A stretch of DNA of 44,947 nucleotides from WJLY01 sp964562405. GTDB lineage: Bacteria; Joyebacterota; Joyebacteria; Joyebacterales; Joyebacteraceae. Position 1 is the first letter of the stretch, and each line of letters starts with the position of its first letter. Of this stretch, positions 26,265-34,715 are shown piece by piece. The DNA lies in contig CAZLTC010000015.1 in the NCBI GenBank assembly GCA_964562405.1, positions 1 through 44,947 on the forward strand, in the 5' to 3' direction. Both the position numbers and the translations under genes were made by a program. The notes below the pieces were generated by a model. That model was not told the DNA's origin, ran no database searches, and saw only the letters and a list, made by a program, of their open reading frames with translations.

Positions 26265-27158
26265 CTACATCGACCGCAGCAGCTCTATCCTCTTCTCCAG
26301 AGGCGGGTGCGTGGAGAAGAGACCGTTCAGCGCTCCGCCGTGCTCCTTGAGCGGGTTCACGATGTAGAGGTGCGCCGTCGCCTTGTTCGCAACCTCGAGC
26401 GGGTCGGGATCGTGCGCGATCTTCTGCAGCGCGCTCGCGAGCCCCTCCGGGTAGCGTGTGAGCCGGGCCGAGTTGGCGTCGGCCAGGTACTCGCGTCTGC
26501 GCGAGATCGCGAGCTTGATGAGCTGGGCGATGAGCGGCGAGAGTATGGCCAGCACCACGCCGACCAGCAGGATGATCACTCCGGCCTGTCCTCCGCCCTG
26601 GACGCTTCTGCGTCTGCGGCCGCCTCCCCACAGGAAGCTGCGGAACATCCAGTCACTCAAGAGCGCGACCGTGCCCACCATCACGGCAGTGAGGGTCATG
26701 AGAAGCGTGTCGTACTCGGCTATGTGGGACATCTCGTGCCCGATCACGCCCTCCAACTCGACGCGGTTCAGCTTGCCGAGCAGGCCGGTCGTGACCGCTA
26801 TCGCGGCGTGTTCGGGGTTCCTTCCGGTCGCGAACGCGTTCGGCGCTGAGTCGTCTATGACGTAGACTGCCGGTTTAGGCATCCCCGCTGCGATCGCCAG
26901 ACCCTCGACCGTGTTGTGCAGAAAGGGGAACTCGTCCGGTGGGGCCGGGCGTGCGTGGGAGATCGCCAGCACCATGCTGTCGCTCTTGTAGTAGCTCGCG
27001 AACGCCAGCGCCCCCGCGATGACGGCTGCCAGGATCGGCGCGGCCGGTCCCCAGACCGTCGTCCTCCCGAAGATCCAGCCCAGGAAGACGACGAACGCGA
27101 CGAAGAGCGTCACGAGCGACACGGACTTGATCTTGTTGCTGGTGATGTGCTCCCACAT
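26265..27158 (-). CDS. htpX: HtpX-like M48 membrane metalloprotease
   Basis: A 297-residue protein. Two N-terminal helices (about 12-31 and 38-55) precede the zinc site HEMSH (141-145); the third ligand Glu is in REYLADANSARLTR. Two further helices lie between. The sequence around NAFATGRNPEHAAIAVT is the family's substrate-groove strand. HtpX degrades misfolded inner-membrane proteins. It is the last gene of a reverse operon with lemA and a small membrane protein, a common pairing. Confidence 0.93.
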   Translation of the reverse strand: MWEHITSNKIKSVSLVTLFVAFVVFLGWIFGRTTVWGPAAPILAAVIAGALAFASYYKSDSMVLAISHARPAPPDEFPFLHNTVEGLAIAAGMPKPAVYVIDDSAPNAFATGRNPEHAAIAVTTGLLGKLNRVELEGVIGHEMSHIAEYDTLLMTLTAVMVGTVALLSDWMFRSFLWGGGRRRRSVQGGGQAGVIILLVGVVLAILSPLIAQLIKLAISRRREYLADANSARLTRYPEGLASALQKIAHDPDPLEVANKATAHLYIVNPLKEHGGALNGLFSTHPPLEKRIELLRSM

Positions 27159-27212
27159 GGGTCTTCCCGACGCGCCGGACCCAAAGAGCCGGCGCAGCGA
27201 CCGGAACCGCCT

Positions 27213-27374
27213 CTAGTGGATGAACGGCGTCGTGACCGCGGCGAGCAGCAGGAGAGCGGCCGGTATCATGAAGTTCGGCGGCTTGCCCTCCGCCGCGAAC
27301 TTTCTTCTACCCAGCAGGAGGGCGAGCCCCGCATACAGATAGAGCAGCGAGACTATGATCTTGAAGGCGATCAT
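27213..27374 (-). CDS. Small 53-residue membrane protein in lemA-htpX operon
   Basis: The start at ATG 27374 has GGAGA about seven bases upstream on the reverse strand. Two helices (about 3-20 and 34-50) flank a basic loop (GRRKFAAEGKPPN). It lies between lemA and htpX on the same strand with short gaps, so it is probably co-transcribed. No family is recognised. It may be a small partner of either neighbour. Confidence 0.6.
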   Translation of the reverse strand: MIAFKIIVSLLYLYAGLALLLGRRKFAAEGKPPNFMIPAALLLLAAVTTPFIH

Positions 27375-27443
27375 CTGATGTCTCCGGTTAGCGCGCCGGG
27401 GCGCCACGCACGCCCCGGTGAACGCGTGGCCCTGGCCGGTTCC

Positions 27444-27992
27444 CTAGAACTTCACCTTGACGGGCTCTCTCTCGGCTTCGCCGACCGCAAAGTACTCGCG
27501 CTCCTTGAATCCGAACATGTTCGCCACGATGTTGGATGGGAACTTCTCGCGTACGTTGTCGTACTTGAGCACTGAGTCGTTGTAGAACTGGCGTGCGTAC
27601 GCGATCTTGCTCTCTGTACCGGACAGCTCCTCCTGGAGCTGCATGAAGTTCTGGTTAGCCTTGAGTTCCGGGTAATTCTCGGCAACGGCGAACAGCGTCT
27701 TGAGGGCGCCGGTCAGCATGTTATTCGCCTCGCCCTGCTCCTTCACTCCCTTCGCTCCCATGAGCGCGGAGCGCGCCTCCGTCACCTTCAGGAACACTTC
27801 CTTCTCGTGCGACGCGTAGCCCTTGACCGTCTCGACGAGGTTGGGGATGAGATCGGTCCTGCGCTTGAGCTGGACGTCGATCTGGGACCACGCATTCTCG
27901 ATCCTGTTCCGCAGGACCACGAGGCGGTTGTACATGCTGACAAGCCATATGACGATGGCGATGATCACAACGAGCAGAAAGATCATCTTCAT
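27444..27992 (-). CDS. lemA: LemA family protein
   Basis: About 182 residues; ATG 27992 and ATG 27986 are both possible, and the GAAGGGAG ribosome site spaces better with 27986. One N-terminal membrane helix (MIFLLVVIIAIVIWLVSMYN) is followed by a long helical cytoplasmic or periplasmic domain with the LemA signature RIENAWSQIDVQLKRR and DLIPNLVETVKGYA. LemA proteins are widespread, of uncertain role, and often sit beside HtpX or DUF2207-type proteins; both occur in this window. The promoter is at 28059-28087. Confidence 0.93.
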   Translation of the reverse strand: MKMIFLLVVIIAIVIWLVSMYNRLVVLRNRIENAWSQIDVQLKRRTDLIPNLVETVKGYASHEKEVFLKVTEARSALMGAKGVKEQGEANNMLTGALKTLFAVAENYPELKANQNFMQLQEELSGTESKIAYARQFYNDSVLKYDNVREKFPSNIVANMFGFKEREYFAVGEAEREPVKVKF

Positions 27993-28058
27993 TCTCCCTT
28001 CGGGGCGGGGCACCGCGATGACAGCGCTCGATCCGTGCGACCATGCGCCTCTCTAATA

Positions 28059-28087
28059 TTTATATTCGCGTGTGGCAGCGTAGTCAA
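28059..28087 (-). promoter_or_regulatory. Sigma-70 promoter of the lemA operon
   Basis: On the reverse strand TTGACT (28087-28082), a 17-base spacer and TATAAA (28064-28059). It lies 67 bases before the lemA start, between copA and lemA, so lemA is transcribed separately from copA. Confidence 0.7.
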
Positions 28088-28106
28088 CGGGATTCGATCC
28101 GGAGCG

Positions 28107-30602
28107 TTACAGCCTGACTCTCCGAAGGCGGAGCGAGTTGCTCACGACCGAGACCGACGAGAAAGCCATCGCCGCGGCCGCGTAGACCGGGCGCAGCAGG
28201 ATGCCGAAGGCGGGGTAGAGCACGCCGGCGGCTATCGGGATGCTCACCGCGTTGTAGAAGAATGCCCAGAAGAGGTTCTGGCGTATCGTGGTGATCGTCC
28301 TGCGCGACAGCTTGATCGCGTCCGCCACGGCTCGCAGATCGGCGCGCATCAGCGTGATGTCGGAGGCCTCCATCGCCACGTCCGTGCCCGTGCCTATCGC
28401 TATACCCACGTCGGCCTGCGCGAGGGCAGGTGCGTCGTTGATGCCGTCGCCGACCATTGCTACGAGCTCGCCCTTCTTCTGCAGCCTCGCCACGGCCGAT
28501 GCTTTGTCGCCGGGCAGGACCTCCGCCAGGACCTCGTCCACGCCCACCTGACGCCCGATGGTCTCAGCGACGACCCGCCGGTCGCCCGTCAGCATAATGA
28601 CGCGCAACCCCATCCTTCGAAGCTGTGCGACCGCCTCGGCCGACTCCGGGCGCAGCGTGTCGGCCACGCTCAGGGCGCCGAGCAGCCTGCCGTCGCGCGA
28701 CACGAGCAGGGGAGTATGCCCGCGCGAAGCGATCCGCTCCTCGATCTTGCGCCCGACACCTTCCAGGTGCCCGGACGTGCCCACGGCCACGCGCGTCCCC
28801 TCGATGACCGCTGACGCGCCCATACCCGGTGCGGCCTCGAACTCGCTCGATTCGGGCAAGCGCAGGCCGCGGTCCGCGGCCACTCTGACGATCGCCTTGG
28901 CGATCGGGTGCTCTGAACCGCGCTCCGCCGCCGCGGCGACTGCCAGCAGCTCGTCGGCGCTGACGCCGGGCTCGGGCGCGACCTCCGTGACCGCCATCTC
29001 GCCGCGCGTCAGCGTGCCGGTCTTGTCGAGGACCACGGTCGTGAGCCTGTGGGCCAGCTCCAGTGTCTCGCCGCCCTTTATGAGGATGCCCATCTCGGCG
29101 CCCCGCCCGGTGCCGACCATGATGGCGGTGGGTGTCGCAAGGCCCATCGCACACGGGCAGGCCACGATGAGCACTGCCACGAATCGGAGAATGGCCTGTG
29201 TCATCGCTGGCTCCGGGGCGGCGAACCTCCATACCAGCAGCGTCGCAATGGCGAGCACGAGGACTATCGGGACGAACACGGCCGCCACGCTGTCCGCCAG
29301 TCTCTGGATCGGCGCCTTGCTGCCCTGAGCGTCCTCGACCATTCGGGATATGCTGGCCAGGACTGTGTCTGCTCCCGTTCTGGTCGCGCGCATCTCGAAG
29401 CTGCCTGTCGTGTTCAGAGTGGCTCCAACGACCTCGTCGCCGGCGTTCTTGTCGACAGGAACGCTCTCACCTGTGATCATCGACTCGTCGATGGCGGAGT
29501 CTCCCTTCAGGATCACTCCGTCGACGGGCACCTTCTCACCGGGACGGACCCGCAGCACGTCACCGGGTGCAAGGTTCTCGACGCGCACCTCGATCTCCGT
29601 CCCGTTTCGCAGGACTCGGGCTCTGGTCGGCGCGAGGTCAGCAAGCCGCCTGATGGCCTGAGACGCCCTGCCCTTCGCGCGAGCCTCGAGAAACCGGCCA
29701 AGGAGAATGAGCGTGACGATCATTGCGCTGGTGTCGTAGTAGACATGGACGTTCTCTCCCGTGGCCGCGAACACGTCAGGTGCGAAAGTGGCCACCGCAC
29801 TGTAGACGAACGCAGCGGAGGTCCCGACGGCCACCAGCGTGTTCATGTCGGCCGCGCCGTGGCGTCCCACGGCCCATGCGCCTCTGAAGAACGAGAGGCC
29901 GGACCAGAACATGACAGGGAGAGTGAGGAGCAGGAGCGCGAGGTGTCTCGGGAAGACCGGGATCCCGCGCACGAACGGGAACAGACCCGGCATGCTGCCG
30001 ACGAAGATGATCACCGTCAGTGCGGCGGCGACCAAGAGCCGCGTCGCGAGGGACGCGGCGGTCCCGCGCCGTGGAAGGACACTCCCGCGAACGCGCCTAC
30101 GAGCCGCGCCGGTTCCTGCACGCTCCGTATCGCCGCCCGCGCCAGCCTCGGCGTGGCCGTCCGTCACGCCGCGTGCGTGATCCACGGGACGACCACCGCG
30201 CATACCGCCAGGCTCGTCTTCTTCCTCTACCACGGGGCCCGCGGCAGATCTCTTGACCCTGTAGTCGCCCGCTCTGCCGGCGGCCGCGGCTATGTCGTCG
30301 ATCGTCATCGTCTGGTCGTTCGTCTCCACGGTCACGAAGCCCGTGGCCAGATTGACCGACGCCGAGGTGACGCTCGGGTTCTTGAGGAGTTCGGTCTCGA
30401 TGCGCTTCACACACGACGCGCAGTGGACGCCCTCCAGCTCGGCTCTCAGCTTCAACTTCGCCTCCTTCAGGGCCCGGCGTGCAGGACCCGGCGTGGGATC
30501 CACCCGCTCGCGCCTGGCATGGTCCGCCCTGCCCGGATCCGCGGGGCCCGCTTCAGCTTGACACGTTCTGGAGCCTCCCGTAGGCTCCGGATGGTCATTC
30601 AC
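28107..30602 (-). CDS. copA: Copper-type P1B ATPase, CopA-like
   Basis: An 831-residue copper exporter. It has one N-terminal metal domain with GVHCASC (C61, C64), eight membrane helices, the ion site CPC (482-484) in VACPCAMGLATPTA, phosphorylated D526 (DKTGT), the phosphatase loop TGES (about 377), SEHP and GDGINDAPAL. The last helices end with the M-x2-S-S motif (MAFSSVSVVSNS), typical of Cu(I) pumps. An unusual Gly/Asp/His-rich linker of about 65 residues (120-185) joins the metal domain to the first helix, and about 45 charged residues precede the metal domain. It starts at GTG 30602, divergent from yjbQ. Confidence 0.93.
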   Translation of the reverse strand: MNDHPEPTGGSRTCQAEAGPADPGRADHARRERVDPTPGPARRALKEAKLKLRAELEGVHCASCVKRIETELLKNPSVTSASVNLATGFVTVETNDQTMTIDDIAAAAGRAGDYRVKRSAAGPVVEEEDEPGGMRGGRPVDHARGVTDGHAEAGAGGDTERAGTGAARRRVRGSVLPRRGTAASLATRLLVAAALTVIIFVGSMPGLFPFVRGIPVFPRHLALLLLTLPVMFWSGLSFFRGAWAVGRHGAADMNTLVAVGTSAAFVYSAVATFAPDVFAATGENVHVYYDTSAMIVTLILLGRFLEARAKGRASQAIRRLADLAPTRARVLRNGTEIEVRVENLAPGDVLRVRPGEKVPVDGVILKGDSAIDESMITGESVPVDKNAGDEVVGATLNTTGSFEMRATRTGADTVLASISRMVEDAQGSKAPIQRLADSVAAVFVPIVLVLAIATLLVWRFAAPEPAMTQAILRFVAVLIVACPCAMGLATPTAIMVGTGRGAEMGILIKGGETLELAHRLTTVVLDKTGTLTRGEMAVTEVAPEPGVSADELLAVAAAAERGSEHPIAKAIVRVAADRGLRLPESSEFEAAPGMGASAVIEGTRVAVGTSGHLEGVGRKIEERIASRGHTPLLVSRDGRLLGALSVADTLRPESAEAVAQLRRMGLRVIMLTGDRRVVAETIGRQVGVDEVLAEVLPGDKASAVARLQKKGELVAMVGDGINDAPALAQADVGIAIGTGTDVAMEASDITLMRADLRAVADAIKLSRRTITTIRQNLFWAFFYNAVSIPIAAGVLYPAFGILLRPVYAAAAMAFSSVSVVSNSLRLRRVRL

Positions 30603-30624
30603 TACCCTACACTACCCTACACTA
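30600..30624. repeat. Tandem 10-base repeat between copA and yjbQ
   Basis: ACTACCCTAC occurs twice back to back, followed by a partial third copy (ACTA). It fills almost all of the 27 bases between the copA start codon and the yjbQ start codon. It could be an operator, an untranslated leader or a small slippage repeat. Confidence 0.6.
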
Positions 30625-30629
30625 ATAGG

Positions 30630-31031
30630 ATGCAAGAGATGCAAACCAGCTTCAGCGTGAGAACCCGCACCAGGACCGAGCTTGTCGACATCACGGGGGA
30701 GGTGCGGGAGGCCGTCGACCGGCTGGGCGTGTCAGATGGTGTCGTCGTGGTGTACGTGCCGCATACGACGGCCGGGGTGACGATCAACGAGAGCGCGGAC
30801 CCCGACGTGGCGAGCGACATCGTGTCGAAGCTCAACGAGATGGTGCCGAGATCGGGTCACTACAGGCACGCGGAGGGCAATTCGGACGGACACGTGAAGT
30901 CGACGCTCGTCGGGTGCTCGGTGACGATATTGGTGGACGGCGGGCGTCTTGTGCTCGGAACGTGGCAGGGGATCTTCTTCTGCGAGTTCGACGGTCCCCG
31001 AACGCGAAGCGTCCTGGTGGGCGCTCGATAG
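30630..31031 (+). CDS. YjbQ/UPF0047 family protein
   Basis: About 133 residues from ATG 30630 (ATG 30639 also possible). Family motifs are present: VDITGEVREAV, VVVYVPHTTAGVTINESADPDV, NSDGHVKSTLVGCSVTILVDGGRLVLGTWQGIFFCEFDGPR split over about 60 residues. The HTTAG and GxWQ-x-IFFCEFDGPR segments are diagnostic. Members have weak thiamine phosphate synthase activity, but the physiological role is unclear. The next gene starts nine bases downstream. Confidence 0.93.
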   Translation: MQEMQTSFSVRTRTRTELVDITGEVREAVDRLGVSDGVVVVYVPHTTAGVTINESADPDVASDIVSKLNEMVPRSGHYRHAEGNSDGHVKSTLVGCSVTILVDGGRLVLGTWQGIFFCEFDGPRTRSVLVGAR

Positions 31032-31039
31032 GAGGAACC

Positions 31040-31642
31040 ATGAAGTGGACAGCAGTAGTCCTCGCGGCCGTCCTGCTCTCGTCCTGTGCCTGCTTTGCCG
31101 ACGAGGTGTCCGACGCCATCGCTAAGGCGCAGAGCGCGTACGCCGGCCGGGACTATCCCGAAGCGAGCACCCAGCTTCAGACCGCGCTGGCCGGCGTCAA
31201 TCAGAAGCTCATCGGTCTTCTGATCGCGGCCATGCCTGAGCCGCCGTCGGGGTGGACGGCCGACGATCCCGAGGGACTGGACTCGGGCGCGCTCGGGATG
31301 GGGTTCGTCGCCGGTCTCGTGGTGAACCGGACATACCACTCGCCGTCCGGTTCCTCCATCGACTTCGAGATCGCGGCCAACTCGCCGATGCTCGTGACGC
31401 TCAGGATGCTCATGTCGAATCCCATGCTCACACAGATGGGGAACCAGACAGGCATGAAGAAGGTGACCGCCTGCGGTTTCGACGCCCTCGAGCAGTTCGA
31501 GGACGAGTCGTCGATGTACATTCTGGCGGGCGACGCCACGCTCATCAGCCTGACCGGCGATGGTCCGGAGGATGCCGACCACATCCGGTCGCTGGCCGCG
31601 GCGACGGATTGCGCCGGCATCGTGGGCATCGTGGAGCACTAG
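31040..31642 (+). CDS. Exported protein of unknown function, possible lipoprotein
   Basis: A 200-residue protein from ATG 31040 behind GGAGGA. The signal peptide ends in LLSSCACFADE: LSSC could be a lipobox, or signal peptidase I could cut after CFA. A helical part (EVSDAIAKAQSAYAGRDYPEASTQ in pieces) resembles a TPR-like start, then a mixed alpha/beta domain. No conserved catalytic residues are seen. The gene is followed by a hairpin at 31665. It probably forms an operon with the yjbQ gene. Confidence 0.7.
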   Translation: MKWTAVVLAAVLLSSCACFADEVSDAIAKAQSAYAGRDYPEASTQLQTALAGVNQKLIGLLIAAMPEPPSGWTADDPEGLDSGALGMGFVAGLVVNRTYHSPSGSSIDFEIAANSPMLVTLRMLMSNPMLTQMGNQTGMKKVTACGFDALEQFEDESSMYILAGDATLISLTGDGPEDADHIRSLAAATDCAGIVGIVEH

Positions 31643-31664
31643 CGGGAGCGGATTGTTCGAGACG

Positions 31665-31690
31665 GGGGCGCGCCGTCAGCGGCGGGCCCC
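31665..31690 (+). terminator. Terminator after the exported protein gene
   Basis: GGGGCGCGCCG (31665-31675) pairs with CGGCGGGCCCC (31680-31690) with one mismatch and a four-base loop. The tail TGTTCTATT is T-rich. It lies 22 bases after the stop. Confidence 0.55.
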
Positions 31691-31694
31691 TGTT

Positions 31695-32792
31695 CTATTC
31701 CCGGTTCCGTCCGGTTCTCTTCCAGATGAGCCAGGCGCCCCACAGCGCGAGCGCGATGGTGCAGGCGAGCCCAGCCTCGGGCCCATAGCTACCTCCGGTG
31801 AGCCTCGACGCGGAGTCGACCTCCTTGACGTCGAGCACGCCGTAGATCGGGAGGCCGCTCACTGGGAGCGAGTACACGTAGCCCAGGAAGAAGTTCCAGG
31901 CGAAGTGGAAGCCTATGGGCATCCAGAGGGAGCCCGTCCGGAAGTAGAGCACGGAGAGGATGACGGCGATGATCGTCGTGTTGAATATGCCGAACCAGTC
32001 AGCGCCGGGGTTCGCGCCGTGCATGAGGGCGAAGATGAGCGACGAGACGACGATTGCGACGCCTCGTCCCGCTCGCTCGTTGAGCCTCTGGAGCACGTAG
32101 CCTCGGAACATGAGCTCCTCGTAGAACCCAACGACAAGGAACGCGACGAGCGCCCCCACGAGGTACGCGACCACGCCCGAGCCCTCGGGCGCGGGCCTCG
32201 CGAAGCCCTCGACCCTTATCGAGCCCACGAGGAGCGAGAACGCGAATATGACGCCCAGCACCAGCACGGCCAGCCCGCCGCCTTTGAGGAAGTCGAGCGA
32301 CCACCCTGGTCTCAGGTAGAGTCCCAGTGTGCGCAGCCGCTTCCTGTCGACGATGTGTATGAACGCCCACGTGTAGGCTATCGTGTACAGGCCCGTGATG
32401 ATCACGAGAGGCAGAAGGAGCGGTTCCAGAGCCACCAGGATCTTCTCGATGTCCATGACTCCGGCGTCGAGCGTGGCGAGCGAGCTCAGGACCTCCGGCG
32501 GCTCGGCGATGCCCGTCCCGAACACGATGCCCGCGGCGACGGCGAACATGAGCGACAGGACGACGCCCACCACGAAGTACCCCACGATGTAGAGGAGCAC
32601 CTTGAGGAACGGGTGGAGCCCCGTGCCCTCTACGCTCGTCGGATATTGAATCGGCGCTCCGTTCTCCTGGGGAGCCCACGGCTCAGGGTCAGGCGTGGGT
32701 CCGGACCGCGGCTCGTCGACGGGGTTGGAGGCGGTCTCATCTGCGCTGACCGGGACAGACCCGGGCTCACTCTCTTGGTTGTCGTGATGCAC
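31695..32792 (-). CDS. CPBP-family intramembrane metalloprotease
   Basis: A 365-residue protein with about eight helices after a 55-residue Pro/Glu/Asp-rich cytoplasmic start. The ABI/CAAX protease motifs are complete: EELMFRG (motif 1, about residue 223), FALMH (motif 2) and HFAWN (motif 3). Members cleave prenylated or bacteriocin-related substrates, or give immunity; the exact substrate cannot be read from the sequence. It may be of interest because the RiPP maturase carries an isoprenoid-synthase-like domain, but the genes are 25 kb apart. Confidence 0.88.
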   Translation of the reverse strand: MHHDNQESEPGSVPVSADETASNPVDEPRSGPTPDPEPWAPQENGAPIQYPTSVEGTGLHPFLKVLLYIVGYFVVGVVLSLMFAVAAGIVFGTGIAEPPEVLSSLATLDAGVMDIEKILVALEPLLLPLVIITGLYTIAYTWAFIHIVDRKRLRTLGLYLRPGWSLDFLKGGGLAVLVLGVIFAFSLLVGSIRVEGFARPAPEGSGVVAYLVGALVAFLVVGFYEELMFRGYVLQRLNERAGRGVAIVVSSLIFALMHGANPGADWFGIFNTTIIAVILSVLYFRTGSLWMPIGFHFAWNFFLGYVYSLPVSGLPIYGVLDVKEVDSASRLTGGSYGPEAGLACTIALALWGAWLIWKRTGRNRE

Positions 32793-32835
32793 GCTGGTTC
32801 TCCGGGCTTCGGGATGTGGCCGGACTGAAAGGCAA

Positions 32836-32860
32836 GGGCGGCGTCTGCGTGACGCCGCCC
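32836..32860 (-). terminator. Terminator after the lipoprotein pair
   Basis: GGGCGGCGTC (32836-32845) pairs perfectly with 32851-32860 around a five-base loop. Read on the reverse strand, the tail is TTGCCTTTC. It ends transcription of the genes at 33607-34257 and 32925-33590. Confidence 0.7.
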
Positions 32861-32924
32861 ATCATAGCTTGGAGCGCTGTCGCTGGCAAGAACACGCGGA
32901 CCGTGCCGGCCGCCGGGTGCGGCG

Positions 32925-33590
32925 CTACCTGTACATCGACTTGATCATGCCCCAGCTCGACTCTACCTTCTCCCACTCGTCGAGTTCGGACCAGGCTTCG
33001 ATCTCCCACAGGGTCTCGCCGCTGCGGCCCGTCTCATCCGGGTCCACGCGGATAGAGAACTCCTGGCTGTGGCCGCCCAGGAAGATCCAGTTCCCTATGT
33101 AGACCCTGAGGTCGGTGTTCTCGCGGTAGGTGTAGACGTCGTCGTCCACGCTGTCGAGGTCGTCTCCCGGATCGAACTCGATCGATACGGTCGTCATCGT
33201 GAGTCTGACCTCGTCGACGTTCGTCGTGTCAGAGAACATCCTCTCGTGGATGGCCTGTTCCTCCGACCTGTCCCAGAACTCGGGGAGCGGGTTATCGGGG
33301 TTGCCCACGTCCTCAGGCCTGAGGAAGAACTCGAAGTCGTCCGACAGGCAGTCGACGTACGCCTCCGCGTCCATCGCGACGTACGCCTCCCTGAATCTCG
33401 CGAGAACGCCGGCCGGGCTGGTTCTTGCAGTGTAGGTGGGGGTGTCCTCTTGGTCCGCTGCCTCGGGACCCGAGCTTGTGTTCGAGCACCCCGCGAGGGC
33501 GAGCAGCGTGACGATGGCGGAGACGCCAGGAAGCATCCGTACCCGCGGTGCCCCTGCGTCCCAGCTCGTCCCGATCTTCCGCCTACTCAT
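32925..33590 (-). CDS. Lipoprotein with C-terminal WGMIKSMYR, paralogue 1
   Basis: A 221-residue protein. The lipobox LAGC (cysteine about residue 35) follows a hydrophobic stretch. The mature part holds an NTF2-like pattern (VLARFREAYVAMDAEAYVDCL), the conserved IHERMFSDTTNVD, and a Trp-containing end, ESSWGMIKSMYR. It aligns end to end with the gene at 33607-34257, so the two are tandem duplicates 16 bases apart. Function is unknown. Anchoring in the outer membrane is likely, since no Asp follows the lipid Cys. Confidence 0.85.
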   Translation of the reverse strand: MSRRKIGTSWDAGAPRVRMLPGVSAIVTLLALAGCSNTSSGPEAADQEDTPTYTARTSPAGVLARFREAYVAMDAEAYVDCLSDDFEFFLRPEDVGNPDNPLPEFWDRSEEQAIHERMFSDTTNVDEVRLTMTTVSIEFDPGDDLDSVDDDVYTYRENTDLRVYIGNWIFLGGHSQEFSIRVDPDETGRSGETLWEIEAWSELDEWEKVESSWGMIKSMYR

Positions 33591-33606
33591 GTCGCCGCCT
33601 CCGCAT

Positions 33607-34257
33607 CTAGCGGTAGAGAGCCTTTATCGAGCCCCAGGTGCTGCTCTCGGAGCGCTCCGCGGGTCTCACGTCGAACCACTCGACGATCTTCCACAAGAGC
33701 TCCCCGTCCCGGCCCCTCTCGCCAAAGTCGATTCCGAATACGAACTCCTGATAGTTGTCTGCGAGGAAGGTCCAGTAGCCGATCACGACGCGAAGGTCGC
33801 ACCCCTCCACGTAGGTGTACCTGTCGTCCTCGGCGCTGTAGGGGTCCGATCCCGGATCGAAGTCGATGGACATGTTCGTCAGTGTGAGGTTCACCCTGTC
33901 GACGTTCGTGGTGTCCGAGAACATCCTCTCGTGGATGGCCTGCTCCACCGATTTGCCCCACGTCTCGGGGAGGGGATTCTGCGGGTCGTTCACGTCGTCG
34001 GGATTCAGCACGAACTCGAAGTCCTCAGAAAGACAATCGAGATAACCCTCCGCGTCCATCTCGGTGTACGCCAGCACCAGATTGTAGATTACGTTGTTCG
34101 GACTCGTCCTGGCCTTGTACGGGATGGCGTCGTCGGCACCCTCCGGGTTGGTGCTCTTGTTCGCGCAGCCGGTCATCGCGAGCGTCGCGGCGACCGCCAC
34201 CGTGAGAAGAGCGGTCCAACCGGCAATGTCCACTCTCCCTGGTCGCACTGTTGCCAA
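33607..34257 (-). CDS. Lipoprotein with C-terminal WGSIKALYR, paralogue 2
   Basis: A 216-residue protein with lipobox MTGC (about residue 31). It shares EAIHERMFSDTTNVD-type sequence, AYTEMDAEGYLDCLSEDFEF and the tail SSTWGSIKALYR with the downstream copy. An NTF2/SnoaL-like fold is a guess from length and the first helix pattern. It starts only three bases after the end of the beta-helix pseudogene, so it may have been part of a longer secreted-protein operon. No enzymatic motif is visible. Confidence 0.85.
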   Translation of the reverse strand: MATVRPGRVDIAGWTALLTVAVAATLAMTGCANKSTNPEGADDAIPYKARTSPNNVIYNLVLAYTEMDAEGYLDCLSEDFEFVLNPDDVNDPQNPLPETWGKSVEQAIHERMFSDTTNVDRVNLTLTNMSIDFDPGSDPYSAEDDRYTYVEGCDLRVVIGYWTFLADNYQEFVFGIDFGERGRDGELLWKIVEWFDVRPAERSESSTWGSIKALYR

Positions 34258-34260
34258 GTG

Positions 34261-34715
34261 TTACCTCCTTGTCTGATAGAAGAGCCCCTTTATGACTCCC
34301 CAGCTTGACTGTCTCACAGGCGTGTCCGATTTCGATGCTGCCGGGCATTCTGATCCCATCCGATGAGTTCTCTACGAACTCGCAGTCGATCGTCGTAAGG
34401 CCGGGGCCAGCCTCGGAGCGTATTACCTTCGTGACGTCGCGGTTGTTCGGTCCGGAGTACGTGCCCGGGGCCACGAATGCCGTGTCGCCGTCGACGGCCG
34501 CGGCGACTGCTTCACCGATGGTCAGGTAGTCGCCGCCACCCCGACCCGTCGACGCGGACAACGCCGGCGCCAGCGGTCTGGCAGAGACCGGAGAGCATCA
34601 CTCCCGCGGCCAGCCCGGCAGGCAACATGGCACGCGGCAGACGTTGTGTCACGTCACCGGAGCAAGGTCTCATTGCGCGGCTCTCCCGCACGGTAGTAAT
34701 CGCTGTTCTTCCCAA
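34261..34715 (-). pseudogene. Decayed secreted beta-helix gene with the same tail motif
   Basis: Pieces of one gene lie in different frames on the reverse strand. A signal peptide (MLPAGLAAGVMLSG, from ATG 34628, or a longer start up to 34715) runs to VVRVDGSG. A frameshift follows, then a right-handed beta-helix start (YLTIGEAVAAAVDGDTAFV, APGTYSGPNNRDVTK). A second frame change occurs near 34320, followed by TPVRQSSWGVIKGLFY and a stop at 34261. The body of the helix, usually several hundred residues, is missing. Internal deletion and two frameshifts suggest a dead gene; an assembly error is less likely. Confidence 0.7.

Noticed and set aside
29049..30629. Long forward extension upstream of yjbQ opposite copA
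   Set aside because: The YjbQ family starts at about 30630; the extension mirrors copA and reads as Arg/His-rich nonsense.
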